This document shows, in pieces, positions 49,608 to 58,433 of a DNA stretch of 64,000 nucleotides (the first letter of the stretch is position 1; each line of letters starts with the position of its first letter). Where the stretch lies: assembly GCF_022230955.1 (NCBI RefSeq), contig NZ_JAKKFI010000069.1:98267-162266 (forward strand). Reading direction: 5' to 3'. This DNA is from Micromonospora cabrerizensis (GTDB lineage Bacteria > Actinomycetota > Actinomycetes > Mycobacteriales > Micromonosporaceae). The position numbers and the translations under genes are program-made. A model generated the notes under the pieces. It made no database searches and had not been told where the DNA came from. It saw nothing but the letters and a program-made list of their open reading frames with translations.

Positions 49608-50675
49608 TCAGAGTTGGACGACGTGACCCACCCGCGGCGGCGTACGACCCGCGAGGACGTCGGCCCAGGCCTGTTGCAGGGCCTCCGGCCCGACACCCAC
49701 CTGAACGTCGAGCCACCCGCTCACCACGGCGGTGAAGCGCTGCCAGGCCTCGGTGAACCGCTGGTCGAGCCCGTCGCGGCCCCAGTCCTGGCCGCGCTTG
49801 CGCATCTGGACCGGCGCGAAGAACACCTCCTCGGCGGCGTCGGCGTTCGGCGTCTGGTTGGTGAGCCCGACCGCGATGTCCCGCACCAGCCGGTCGCCGA
49901 GGTGCTGGCGCAGGGCGGCACGGGTCGATGGCGCGCCGGACAGGTCGAGGTAGACGGTCGGGACCGCGTCGAGGGTGCTCAGGTCGTCGTACGGGACGAC
50001 CTCGTCATAGCAGCCGAGTGACCGGGTGAAGGCCACGTTGCCGGGTGAGGTGAGCCCCACCAGACGCGGGCCGCGACCACGCAGCTCGAATGCGGCGGCG
50101 TACGCGGTCTTGCTCGACGCCGACGACACCAGCAGCGACTCGGCACCGTAGAAGCCGTTGTCGACGACCTGGTCGGCCAGCATGAACGAGGTGAAGAACA
50201 GCGGCCGGAACAGGATCAGCAGGTCCTCCTGGTCGGCCTGGTACGCCGGGTCGCCGGTGGTCGACCGGTACGCGTTGTACGGCGACGGCAACTCGGCCCG
50301 GTGCGGGCTCGCGTCGCGGAACCCGGACGCGTCCACCCGGTCCGGCCGCACCACCAGGTGCCCCGCGGGAGGCAGGTAGCCGTAGACCCGCTGCCCCACC
50401 TCGACCCCGGCAACCGTCGAGGCGACCACCTCGGCGAAACCCCAGAGCGGCGGCAGGCCCCACTGCGGCCCGAGCCCACGGGCCGCCGGCGGGAAGAACT
50501 CCCAGTAGCGCATCGCGTCGCCGAGCACCGCGTAGGTCACGTTGTTGGCGGTGAGGCCGACGCGGTCGACCCGCAGCAGCACCTCACCGTCGGCCACTCC
50601 GGGCGTGGCGCCATCGACGAGCGTGCTCAGCCCGAGGTCGTCACGTGCCACGGCGAAGGTCCATGAGTCAGCCAT
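49608..50675 (-). CDS. DUF2855-family protein
   Basis: 355 aa. LSTLVDGATPGVADGEVLLRVDRVGLTANNVTYAVLGDAMRYWEFFPP is a medium-chain-dehydrogenase-like GroES half, and the later VSSASSKTAYAAAFELRGRGPRLVGLTSPGNVAFTRSLGCYDEVVPYDDL resembles its Rossmann half, but the NAD motif is altered (SSASSKT in place of GxGxxG). That is the DUF2855 pattern; reaction unknown. Convergent with the sigma factor. Confidence 0.8.
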   Translation of the reverse strand: MADSWTFAVARDDLGLSTLVDGATPGVADGEVLLRVDRVGLTANNVTYAVLGDAMRYWEFFPPAARGLGPQWGLPPLWGFAEVVASTVAGVEVGQRVYGYLPPAGHLVVRPDRVDASGFRDASPHRAELPSPYNAYRSTTGDPAYQADQEDLLILFRPLFFTSFMLADQVVDNGFYGAESLLVSSASSKTAYAAAFELRGRGPRLVGLTSPGNVAFTRSLGCYDEVVPYDDLSTLDAVPTVYLDLSGAPSTRAALRQHLGDRLVRDIAVGLTNQTPNADAAEEVFFAPVQMRKRGQDWGRDGLDQRFTEAWQRFTAVVSGWLDVQVGVGPEALQQAWADVLAGRTPPRVGHVVQL

Positions 50676-50743
50676 GAGGTGACGCTAGACAGCGCCACAA
50701 CCGGAGACAAGTGCACTGGGAGTGCAAAATCCCACTGGTGCGG

Positions 50744-51958
50744 TCAGTGGCGCCTCGCCGCGAGGTCACGGAGGTGCGCGAGCGGCAGGTGCGGCGGTCG
50801 CCACTCCACGAAGAGCGCCGTCGCGTCGTCCTCAAGCTGCTCGTCCTGGTAACCGACGACGGCGCGGACCAGGCGACGCATCGTCTCTGGGCTGGGCAAC
50901 CCGTCGTTGAGGGCCCGGTTGACGAAGTCGACCAGCCGGTCCAGCCCGAAGTGCTCGCCGTCGGCGCTGCGCGCATCGGTGATGCCGTCGGTGTAGGCGA
51001 GGATCCGGTCGCCCGGGTGCAGGTCCTCGACGTGCACCTGCGGGCGGCGTGGGGTCAGGTGACCCAGGCCGAGCGGCAACGCGGTCGGCCCGGGCAGCTC
51101 ACGGATGGCCTTGCCGTCGCGCAGCAACATCGCACCGGGATGACCCGCGTTGATCACGCTCAGCCGGCCGGTCCGACGGTCCAGTTCGAGGAGCAACCCG
51201 GTCGCGAAGAAGTTCGGGTGCTCGGATCGCACCCACCGGTCGATGCTGATCGCCGTGTCGACCAGGTCGAGGCCGCACCGGCGGGCGTTGCGGTACGCGC
51301 TGACGACCAGCGACGCCAGGGTGCTCGCCTTGATGCCGTGCCCGCAGGTGTCGAAGAGCCCGACGCTGAGGACGTCGTCGTTCAGCGCGTAGTCGAAGAT
51401 GTCGCCGCCGACGTCGTAACACGGTTCGAGGATGGCGGTGATCACCAGGTCGTCGGTGGCGAAGGTCAGCGGTGGCAGCAGGCCCCACACGATCTCGGCC
51501 GCCACCTGCATCGGGAGCCGGCGCCGCATCCGCTCGACCACGTCGCCGTAGAGCCGGCGGTTGACCAGGATCTGGGCGATGTTGACCGCCACCTCCCAGG
51601 CCGGCCCGTCCATCGCCTCGTCGGCGGCCGTCGGCGCGACGATCTCCAGCACGCCCATCCGCTCGCACCCGAGCAGCAGCGGCACCCAGACCCGGTCCGG
51701 GTTGTCGGGCGCGCGCTGGATGGTGAGGTTGGTGAAGGCCCGGCCGGCGAGGGTCGTCTCGATCGGCAGCTCGTCCCGGTCCAGGCCCGCCCCGAGCAGG
51801 GGCACGAGCAGGGACTGCGTGTAGTCGGCCAGATAGAGCACCATCTCACTGGCGTCGAGGGCGGGCGCCGCCTCGGCGATCAGCTGGGACAAGTCGTCCG
51901 GCCCGCCACGGGGCGCGTTGAGCTGGAGCCAGCGCACCATCTCGCCGACGTCGCCCAA
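50744..51958 (-). CDS. PP2C-type (SpoIIE) serine phosphatase with GAF-like sensor domain
   Basis: 404 aa. TTG start at 51958 is supported by GGGGGGAGG 7 nt upstream. Residues 15-140 are a GAF-like domain; 160-395 a SpoIIE/RsbU phosphatase: CYDVGGDIFDY (metal Asp), SVGLFDTCGHGIKAS, VINAGHPGAMLLRDG, LAYTDGITDAR, EDDATALFVEW. Such enzymes dephosphorylate STAS antagonists to free a stress sigma factor. The nearby sigma-B-type gene makes that the likely pathway. Confidence 0.9.
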   Translation of the reverse strand: MGDVGEMVRWLQLNAPRGGPDDLSQLIAEAAPALDASEMVLYLADYTQSLLVPLLGAGLDRDELPIETTLAGRAFTNLTIQRAPDNPDRVWVPLLLGCERMGVLEIVAPTAADEAMDGPAWEVAVNIAQILVNRRLYGDVVERMRRRLPMQVAAEIVWGLLPPLTFATDDLVITAILEPCYDVGGDIFDYALNDDVLSVGLFDTCGHGIKASTLASLVVSAYRNARRCGLDLVDTAISIDRWVRSEHPNFFATGLLLELDRRTGRLSVINAGHPGAMLLRDGKAIRELPGPTALPLGLGHLTPRRPQVHVEDLHPGDRILAYTDGITDARSADGEHFGLDRLVDFVNRALNDGLPSPETMRRLVRAVVGYQDEQLEDDATALFVEWRPPHLPLAHLRDLAARRH

Positions 51959-52037
51959 AATGCGCCTCCCCCCGAACCCTCCCCGACCGCAGGAGCACGT
52001 AGTGCCAGCGTGAGGCTACCCTGCCCCACCCCGTTCA

Positions 52038-53525
52038 TCACTCACGGTCGCCGGGCGGTGGGGCCTGCACCATCGCGCTGAGGAGAGCGGACACCGACAC
52101 GGTGGCGAAGCCGACCCGGGCGTCACTCGCCCCGTACGGCACCCACAGCTCACCGTCGTGAACGAGTGCCCCGCAGGAGTAGACGACGTTGGGTACGTAC
52201 CCGTCCCGGTCGTTCTCGTCGGGCGCCAGGAGCACACCGGGCAGGTGGGCGACGACCCGCTCGGGTCGGTGCAGGTCGAGCAGGAGCGCGCCGATGGCGT
52301 ACCGGCGCATCGGCCCGACCCCGTGGGTGAGGACGAGCCAGCCGGAGTCGGTCTCGATGGGAGATCCGCAGTTGCCGACCTGGATCAGCTCCCAACTCTC
52401 GCCCGGGGCGTGCAACGGGGCCGGAGCCTGCCAACGGTTGTCGCCGTCCAGAGTGGTCAGACCGATGGTCTCGCCGTCGGAGCGGCACAACGCCAGGTGC
52501 CGGCCGCCGACGGTACGCGGGAACAGCGCGATCCCCTTGTTCCGGGCGCCCGGCCCGCGCATCGGGGTCATCTCGAAGCGACGCAGGTCACTGCTGACCA
52601 GCGCACGGGTGGCGATGCTCCGCCCGTCGTAGGCGGTGTAGGTGGCCCGGAACACCGGCCCGGAATCGTCGACGAACCGGACGAACCGCGCGTCCTCCAT
52701 GCCGTTGCTCTCCGCCGGGGTGGCCGGCCAGAGCACCCGTTGGTGCAGGGCCGTGTCAGCGGGGAAGGCCGTGGCGTAGCTACCGGCATTGGTGCGACGC
52801 AGTAGTTCGAGGGTGCCCAACCCGGTGCTGCGGGAGAGCAGATCGGGTGGCAGGTTGGCGAGCACCCGCTCGAAGGTGGCCTCGTCGTACCACTCGGGCA
52901 GAGCGTCGAGCACCGTGGCGGCGACCTCGTTGTCGCAGTCCTCCTCGGCGAGGCCGGCGACGAGCAGGTCCCGACGGTGCCGTACGCCCACCCGCTGCCC
53001 GACGGCCAGCGGGCCGGCCCGGTCGGCGACCGCGATCTGCCGCCCTGGTCCGAGGACCGCGGTGGCGAACCCGATGGAGGACACGTGACCCTCGCCGACC
53101 TGGCGCAGGCTGACGGCGACGCGAAGCTGCCCGGCGCCGAGTTCGGTCTGGTCCGGGTGGGCCACCATCGACGGGTTGCAGAGGGCGGCGGCCTCGACGG
53201 CGTACTCGTGGCTGAAGTAGGCGCCGACCAGCAGCCGGCTGGTCGGTGAGAGGTCCCGGGCCCGCGCGGCCCGGTGCCGGACCAGGTCGTAGTGGTGGTG
53301 GAACGTGCCGGCCAGGTCGCGGTGCCGGGCGCCGAAGCGGTCGAAGGTGTCCCGCAGCAGCCGGCCGGTCTCCTCGTCGCCGAGGCGCGCGACCCGGTCG
53401 ATGAGTGCCCGCGCGCGGGTGCGTACCACCGCGGCGTCCTCGCCCGGGACGAAGAGCTTGATGATGACCCGGCGTGGGTCCGGGGTGAGGGTGACGTCCT
53501 GACGGACGGCCAGACTCCGGGTCAC
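52038..53525 (-). CDS. Glycoside hydrolase family 130-type phosphorylase/hydrolase
   Basis: 495 aa; GTG at 53525 overlaps the upstream stop (GTGA). Five-bladed propeller motifs of GH130: CNPSMVAHPDQ, SNGMEDARFVRFVDDSG (general-acid region), GPGARNKGIALFP, GNCGSPIETDSGWLVLTHG, VPYGASDARVGFATV. GH130 enzymes act on beta-mannosides, by phosphorolysis or hydrolysis. The 130-residue N-terminal extension (ALIDRVARLGDEETGRLLRDTFDRFGARHRDL) is helical. In an operon with two glycosyltransferases it may process a mannose-containing glycan (inference). Last gene of the operon. Confidence 0.85.
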   Translation of the reverse strand: MTRSLAVRQDVTLTPDPRRVIIKLFVPGEDAAVVRTRARALIDRVARLGDEETGRLLRDTFDRFGARHRDLAGTFHHHYDLVRHRAARARDLSPTSRLLVGAYFSHEYAVEAAALCNPSMVAHPDQTELGAGQLRVAVSLRQVGEGHVSSIGFATAVLGPGRQIAVADRAGPLAVGQRVGVRHRRDLLVAGLAEEDCDNEVAATVLDALPEWYDEATFERVLANLPPDLLSRSTGLGTLELLRRTNAGSYATAFPADTALHQRVLWPATPAESNGMEDARFVRFVDDSGPVFRATYTAYDGRSIATRALVSSDLRRFEMTPMRGPGARNKGIALFPRTVGGRHLALCRSDGETIGLTTLDGDNRWQAPAPLHAPGESWELIQVGNCGSPIETDSGWLVLTHGVGPMRRYAIGALLLDLHRPERVVAHLPGVLLAPDENDRDGYVPNVVYSCGALVHDGELWVPYGASDARVGFATVSVSALLSAMVQAPPPGDRE

Positions 53526-54574
53526 GACCACCGCCGGGCGTGCTGGAGGGTGGAGATGAGCGCGAGGGTGGATTCGGCGCCCTGGTTGAGGTTGGGTCCG
53601 TGCGCGGTCAGCCCGTCGTAGCCACCGCCGGTCGCCGGGTCCCACATCGGGGTGTTGAGGTCGTTGTCACCGAGGAACCACCCGACCGCCTGCCGCACCC
53701 CGGCGTCCCACTCGGGGTCCCCGGTGACAGTGGCAGCCGTGGCGCAGGCGTCGGCGAAGGCGGCGACCTCGATCGGCTGCTGGTCGTGGTGCAGTCGTAC
53801 GGCGCCGCGTCGCCACCCCTCGGCGGGTACGACCGACATCCGCCCGTCGCGGAGCTGGACATGGCGCAGCCAGGTCAACATTCGCAGGCCGTCGTCGAGA
53901 GGTGGACCGCCCTCGCGAAGCTGACTGGCCGCGATGACCACCTCGGCGAGGGCCGCGTTCGCGTAGGTCAGCTCCTGCCGTGGCCACGGCCACCGCGGGT
54001 CCGGCCCGGCCCGACCGACCGTGCTGGCCGCGTCCGCCAGCAGGGACGCGGCGGCGACGTGGCCCGGGTGACGGCGGAGCACCTCGGCCGCGCCCAGACC
54101 GGCGAACGCCATCGCGTGCGGCGCCTTGGCGCGTCGGGTGGCACCCCGGCTGAACGCCACCAACGCCTCCTCCCGTACCCAGGGGGCGGGACTGCGGGCG
54201 ACGGCCGTGCCCAGGCCCCACAGTGCCCGACCCCACCAGTCGCCGAGCCCTGGTTCGTCGGCCCAGCGCCGGTCGTGCCCGAGCCGGTTGTGGAACGCGC
54301 CGTCGGTGTCCTGCGCGTGGGTCAGGAACGCCAGGTAGCGCTCCGCCAGCCGGAGCAGCTCGTCGCTCGGCTCCGGCTCACGACTGACGACCACCAGGCC
54401 GCGAGCCACGTCGTCGGTGCAGTAGCCGTGCTCGCGGCGGACGATGGCGTGCCGGGCATGCTCGAACAGGCCGGTGTCGTCACTCAGCCGAGCCAGGTGC
54501 GCGAAACTCGGCGCGGGTGCCGTCACCCAACGTTCGCCGGTCGCGGTCCGGGGGCGTCCGGTGGTCGCCGTCAC
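53522..54574 (-). CDS. Six-hairpin glycosidase-like protein
   Basis: 350 aa; GTG at 54574 overlaps the upstream stop. Regular helix-hairpin pattern with HARHAIVRREHGYCTDDVARGLVV, FHNRLGHDRRWADEPGLGDWWGRALWGLGTAV, PWPRQELTYANAALAEVVIAA, MSVVPAEGWRRGAVRLHHDQQPIEVAAFADAC and GGGYDGLTAHGPNLNQGAESTLALIS. It resembles (alpha/alpha)6-barrel glycosidases; the GYCTDDVARG and NQGAEST motifs are shared with uncharacterised proteins I associate with GH130/GT4 clusters. Reaction unknown. Confidence 0.7.
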   Translation of the reverse strand: MTATTGRPRTATGERWVTAPAPSFAHLARLSDDTGLFEHARHAIVRREHGYCTDDVARGLVVVSREPEPSDELLRLAERYLAFLTHAQDTDGAFHNRLGHDRRWADEPGLGDWWGRALWGLGTAVARSPAPWVREEALVAFSRGATRRAKAPHAMAFAGLGAAEVLRRHPGHVAAASLLADAASTVGRAGPDPRWPWPRQELTYANAALAEVVIAASQLREGGPPLDDGLRMLTWLRHVQLRDGRMSVVPAEGWRRGAVRLHHDQQPIEVAAFADACATAATVTGDPEWDAGVRQAVGWFLGDNDLNTPMWDPATGGGYDGLTAHGPNLNQGAESTLALISTLQHARRWS

Positions 54575-55707
54575 GCCGGCACGGCGCTGACGGCGGGCGA
54601 GCGGGCGGCCAGGAGTTCCTCGGCGAGGGTGCCGTAGCGGGCGGCCACCGCCGGCCACCGCAGGTGCGCGGCCAGCGGGCGGACCCGCCCGGCCAGCCGG
54701 GTGGTCAGACCCGGCTCGGTCAGGACCCGCCGGATCGCCTTGGCCAGCGCCGCCGGGTTCTGATGGGGTACGACCAGACCGGGCCCACCGGTCAGCAGCT
54801 CGACGGCGTGCGGGAACGCCGTCGCCACGACGGGCACCCCGGCGGCCACCGCTTCGATGAGGACGCCGGAGGTGACCTGTTCGCGGGAGTCGTAGGGCAG
54901 GACGACCACGTCGGCGGAGCGGATCAACCGGCCCAGTGCCTCCTGGTCGTGGTAGATGTCCTGGTAGTCGACGGCGTGCGCGACACCCAACTGGGCGCCG
55001 AGCTGGTGCAACCCGGCCCGGTACGCCTCACCGTGGTGCTCGATCACCTTCGGGTGGGTCCGTCCGGCCACCGTGTAGGTCGGAGTCGGCTCCAGGTCCT
55101 GCAACCGTGCGAGGGCCCGTAACGACCACTCGATGCCCTTGCCCGGACCGATCAGCCCCCAGGTCAGCAGGTGCGGGCGGGCACGCCGGTCGACGGGCAC
55201 ACCGGCAAGCTCGGCGGCACCGTGCGGTATGACCGTCACCTTGCCCGCTGGCACGGCGTACCCGACGAGCAGCCGGTCCCGGGCGGTGTCGGTCATCGTG
55301 ACGACCGCCCCGGCGGTGGCCACGATCTGCTCCAGCAGGGATTTCTGCCGGGCGGAGGGCTGACTCAGCACGGTGTGCAGGACCACGATGCTCGGCACGC
55401 TGAGCCGCCGCAGCAACGGCAGGACCTCTTCGCCGTCGGTGCCGGGGTAGATGCCGTACTCGTGCTGGACGATCGCCACGTCGTACGCGTTGAGGGCGGC
55501 CGCCGCGTCCCGCCAGCCGGCCGGGTCACGCGCCGACCAGGTGTGCACGACCCCGGGCGCGGGCCGTGGGTCGTCGCTGTGGTCGGTGACGCGGACGATG
55601 CCGCCGTGGGTGCCGTCGGCGGTGAGCTGGGCGGCGAGGGCCGCGTTGAACGTGGCCAGACCGCACCGGGTCGGTGGGTGGGTGCTGAGGAATCCGTAGC
55701 TGGGCAT
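54571..55707 (-). CDS. Glycosyltransferase family 4 (first GT after the 334-aa GT)
   Basis: 378 aa, ATG at 55707 with GGAAGG upstream. N-terminal GT-B domain (YGFLSTHPPTRCGLATFNAALAAQL; VQHEYGIYPG), C-terminal domain LLTWGLIGPGKGIEWSLRALARL, and the donor site motif ADVVVLPYDSREQVTSGVLIEAVAAGVPVVAT (E-x7-E-like). Transfers a sugar from a nucleotide donor with retention. Donor and acceptor unknown; mannose is suggested by GH130. Confidence 0.9.
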   Translation of the reverse strand: MPSYGFLSTHPPTRCGLATFNAALAAQLTADGTHGGIVRVTDHSDDPRPAPGVVHTWSARDPAGWRDAAAALNAYDVAIVQHEYGIYPGTDGEEVLPLLRRLSVPSIVVLHTVLSQPSARQKSLLEQIVATAGAVVTMTDTARDRLLVGYAVPAGKVTVIPHGAAELAGVPVDRRARPHLLTWGLIGPGKGIEWSLRALARLQDLEPTPTYTVAGRTHPKVIEHHGEAYRAGLHQLGAQLGVAHAVDYQDIYHDQEALGRLIRSADVVVLPYDSREQVTSGVLIEAVAAGVPVVATAFPHAVELLTGGPGLVVPHQNPAALAKAIRRVLTEPGLTTRLAGRVRPLAAHLRWPAVAARYGTLAEELLAARSPAVSAVPA

Positions 55708-55824
55708 GAACGTCGTGCCTTCCGGTTGTCGGCCACCACAGGAGTACGCGGTGAGCCTCACGCGGGAACGGCGTACGCCGGTCAGCGTGTGTGACCGGCG
55801 AAACGAAGGAGGTGTGTGGTTCAG

Positions 55825-56829
55825 TCAGTGACGAACGAGCTGGTCGTAGACGGCGAGATAGTCGGTGACCATCCGGTCCGCGCTGAAGCGCTGCAGAGCC
55901 TGCGCCCGACACTCCACCCGATCGAGGTCGGCGGCCCGGGTGATCGCCTCGACGGCCTGGTCGACGGTGTGGACGAGGAGACCTGTCAACCCTTCGTCGA
56001 CCACCTCGGGCATGGACCCCCGCCGATAGGCGACGACCGGGGTGCCGCAGACCATCGATTCCACCACCGACAGCCCGAACGGCTCGTCGAAGGCGATCGG
56101 GTGCAGCAGTGCGGTGCTCTCACCCAGCACCTCGGCACGCCGTCGCGGGCCCACCGACCCGAGGAAGACGACCTGGTCGCCGTCGATGTGCGGGGCCACC
56201 TCTTCGGCGAAGTACCGCTCGTCCTGCACGATCCCGCAGATGGTCAGGGGCCGGCCGGCGCGGCGGGCGATCTCGATCGCGGTGTGGGTGCCCTTGTCCG
56301 GGTGGATCCGGCCGAAGGCGGCCAGCCCGGGGCCGGCCTTGTCGGTGAACGGCAGGCCGCCGACGTCGACACCGTGGTAGACGGTGGCGACGTAGTCGAG
56401 TTCCGGCGCCCGGTCGGCGTCGGAGATCGACACGTACGACGAGCGGGCTCGACCGTAGGCGGGCAGGATCCCCGCGCCGGAGAAGCCGTGGACCGTGGTC
56501 AGCAGCGGAGCGCGGCAGTGCTCCGCGAAGGCCAGGGGCAGCCAGTCCAGGTGGCTGTGCACCACGTCGAACTGCGCCGAGCGGGCCATCGCGTGGGAGA
56601 CGTGCATCGCCTCCCACACCCGACCGTCCAGGTCGGGGTCGTCCGCGTACCCCCGTGGGCAGACTCCGTCGAGCTGCGCGGAGGTGACGGAGTCGAGTGT
56701 CGCGAAGAGCGTCACGTCCACCCCGCGGCTCACCAGACCCTCGGCGAGCAGGCCGGTCACCTGCTCCCACGGGCCGTAGTGGTGCGGGGGCGTACGCCAG
56801 GCGACCGGTCCGAGCAGGGCAACCCTCAA
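55825..56829 (-). CDS. Glycosyltransferase family 4, coupled to the 57-aa gene
   Basis: 334 aa; TTG at 56829 overlaps the stop of the small gene (TTGA). No Shine-Dalgarno precedes it, so it depends on re-initiation. GT-B motifs: HHYGPWEQVTGLLAEGLVSRGVDVTLFAT, HSHLDWLPLAFAEH, AFGRIHPDKGTHTAIEIARRAGRPL, LLHPIAFDEPFGLSVVESMVCGTPVVAYRRGSMPEVV (retaining GT4 EPFGLSVVE signature). Confidence 0.92.
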   Translation of the reverse strand: MRVALLGPVAWRTPPHHYGPWEQVTGLLAEGLVSRGVDVTLFATLDSVTSAQLDGVCPRGYADDPDLDGRVWEAMHVSHAMARSAQFDVVHSHLDWLPLAFAEHCRAPLLTTVHGFSGAGILPAYGRARSSYVSISDADRAPELDYVATVYHGVDVGGLPFTDKAGPGLAAFGRIHPDKGTHTAIEIARRAGRPLTICGIVQDERYFAEEVAPHIDGDQVVFLGSVGPRRRAEVLGESTALLHPIAFDEPFGLSVVESMVCGTPVVAYRRGSMPEVVDEGLTGLLVHTVDQAVEAITRAADLDRVECRAQALQRFSADRMVTDYLAVYDQLVRH

Positions 56830-56999
56830 GGGGAGGACGCGTCGACGAGATCAGCTGGGTCGAGGTGCAGGGTGGCGAGCAGCCCCGAGTGCTTCGCCGG
56901 GTCCACGCGCTCCGGCAGCTCGCGCTCGACCCAGTCGGCCCGGGCCTGCTGGCCCCGGTCGCGAAGTGCGGTGACGATCCGGTCCCTGGCGATCCTCAT
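56826..56999 (-). CDS. 57-aa protein heading the GT4/GH130 operon
   Basis: ATG at 56999 with GGGGAG 7 nt upstream. The frame reads MRIARDRIVTALRDRGQQAR, then ADWVERELPERVDPAKHSGLL and ends ADLVDASSP. It is amphipathic-helical with G/C third bases, and its TGA overlaps the glycosyltransferase TTG. Since the downstream gene lacks its own ribosome site, translation of this ORF should be needed for it. Function unknown. Confidence 0.7.
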   Translation of the reverse strand: MRIARDRIVTALRDRGQQARADWVERELPERVDPAKHSGLLATLHLDPADLVDASSP

Positions 57000-57314
57000 G
57001 TGGTGCTCCCCTGGTTGAGGTGTTCAAAACGATCATTCGCACGGACGGTGGTGTGCACGCGTGCGTCGGATCCGGACCACCAACTGTTCCGACCGCGATG
57101 ACGGTCGAAACCCGACACCTCGGGCCCTGGTCGGCGATCGGCCGACACGACCAGCGAGTAACGGTGATGGGGATGACGATCGGTAACGCCCCTGATGGGC
57201 TGGTGGCGACGGCGTCTGGCGGCCACCGGGATCCCGGGCGACGTGTCCACCGTACGCCCTCGGGGCACTCGACTGCATTCGCACCGGGAGCCAGGCCCGC
57301 CGTGTGCTCGGTGG
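57000..57314. other. Upstream region of the glycan operon
   Basis: 315 bp with no gene I accept. It must carry the promoter for the minus-strand operon; I could not identify a -35/-10 pair. It follows the 3' end of the quinone-oxidoreductase gene, which is co-oriented. Confidence 0.45.
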
Positions 57315-58346
57315 TCAGGGCTCCAGCACCACCTTGCCGGGCCGGCTGCGGGCCTCGGCGAACACCAGTGCGGCGGAGACCTCGTTGAGTGGGTAGCGCG
57401 CGGCGATCTGCGGCACGATCACACCTTGGCGCAGCAGGTCGAGCACGGTGCCGAGGTCGGTGCGCAGACGACGCCGGAACGCGGCGCGGCGGGTGAGGTG
57501 ACCGGCCCAGAAGTTGTAGAAACCGGCCCGGTGGCCGTTCGGCAGCGCGTTCCAGCTGTAGAGGCGGGCCAGCAGCTTCACGAAGACCCACACGACCGAC
57601 TGGCCGGACCCCACGGCGGCGGCGTTGCCGTAGACGACCAGCTTGCCGCGCGGGGCGAGCAGGTCGTACGAGGTGCGTACGCCCGGGCCGGCGACCGGGT
57701 CGAAGACGGCGTCGACGCCACCCGGCGACAGCTCGCGGACGCGCGCGGCCATGGCCGGGTCGCGGTAGTCGAGCGGTTCGACGCCGAGTTCGCGCAGCGC
57801 GGCGTGATGCCGTACGGCGGCGGTGCCGATGACCCGCAGGCCGAGGTGGCGTCCAAGCTGGACGAGCACGGTCCCGACGCCGCCGTTCGCGCCGTGCACG
57901 AGGATGGTCTGCCCGGCCCGCAGGCCAGCGCCCCGCACCATCTGCCAGGCGGTCACCCCGTTGACGACGACGGTCTCAGCCTCGGCGGGGTCGAGGTCGG
58001 CGGGTACGGGGGCCAGGGCGTCGATGTCGACCAGCGCGTGCGAGGCCCAGCCGCCGGTCTTGGTGACCGCCGCGACCCGGGTGCCGACCAGTGAGTCGTC
58101 GCCGCCGGGACCGACCGCCCGGACCGTGCCGACGAGGTCGTAGCCGGGCACGAACGGGAACTTCGGCTGGCCGGGGTAGAGAGCGTGGCGCATCTGCTGC
58201 TCGGCGAACGAGATGCCGGTCGCCTCGACCTGGACGAGCGCCTGCCCCGGGGCCGGGGCGGGCATGGCGCGGCGGTGCAGCCGGAGGCCGTCGGGCTCCA
58301 CCACACCGGGCAGCACCACTTCGGTGATCATCGCATCGGTCGTCAT
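57315..58346 (-). CDS. MDR-family NAD(P)H:quinone oxidoreductase-like protein
   Basis: 343 aa, ATG at 58346 (AAGGAG upstream). Zinc-free medium-chain reductase: GVVEPDGLRLHRRAMPAPAPGQALVQVEATGISFAEQQMRHALYPGQPKFPFVPGYDLVGTV, the cofactor motif HGANGGVGTVLVQLGRHLGLRVIGTA, and C-terminal PLNEVSAALVFAEARSRPGKVVLEP. Likely reduces quinones or enones with NADPH. It is controlled by the TetR gene upstream, sharing its operator sequence (58360-58381). Confidence 0.88.
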   Translation of the reverse strand: MTTDAMITEVVLPGVVEPDGLRLHRRAMPAPAPGQALVQVEATGISFAEQQMRHALYPGQPKFPFVPGYDLVGTVRAVGPGGDDSLVGTRVAAVTKTGGWASHALVDIDALAPVPADLDPAEAETVVVNGVTAWQMVRGAGLRAGQTILVHGANGGVGTVLVQLGRHLGLRVIGTAAVRHHAALRELGVEPLDYRDPAMAARVRELSPGGVDAVFDPVAGPGVRTSYDLLAPRGKLVVYGNAAAVGSGQSVVWVFVKLLARLYSWNALPNGHRAGFYNFWAGHLTRRAAFRRRLRTDLGTVLDLLRQGVIVPQIAARYPLNEVSAALVFAEARSRPGKVVLEP

Positions 58347-58359
58347 CAGGTTCTCCTTG

Positions 58360-58381
58360 TTTGTAAGTGTGCACTCACACA
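58360..58381. promoter_or_regulatory. TetR operator, copy 1 (quinone-oxidoreductase promoter)
   Basis: TTTGTAAGTG-TG-CACTCACACA, 14 bp before the reductase ATG. It is the same motif as copy 2 upstream of the TetR gene, with the right end slightly degenerate. Confidence 0.8.
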
Positions 58382-58433
58382 CTTGTCGGGCTGAAAAACT
58401 GGGCCGCGGGTGCGGCCCAGGTCGTACGTCGGG

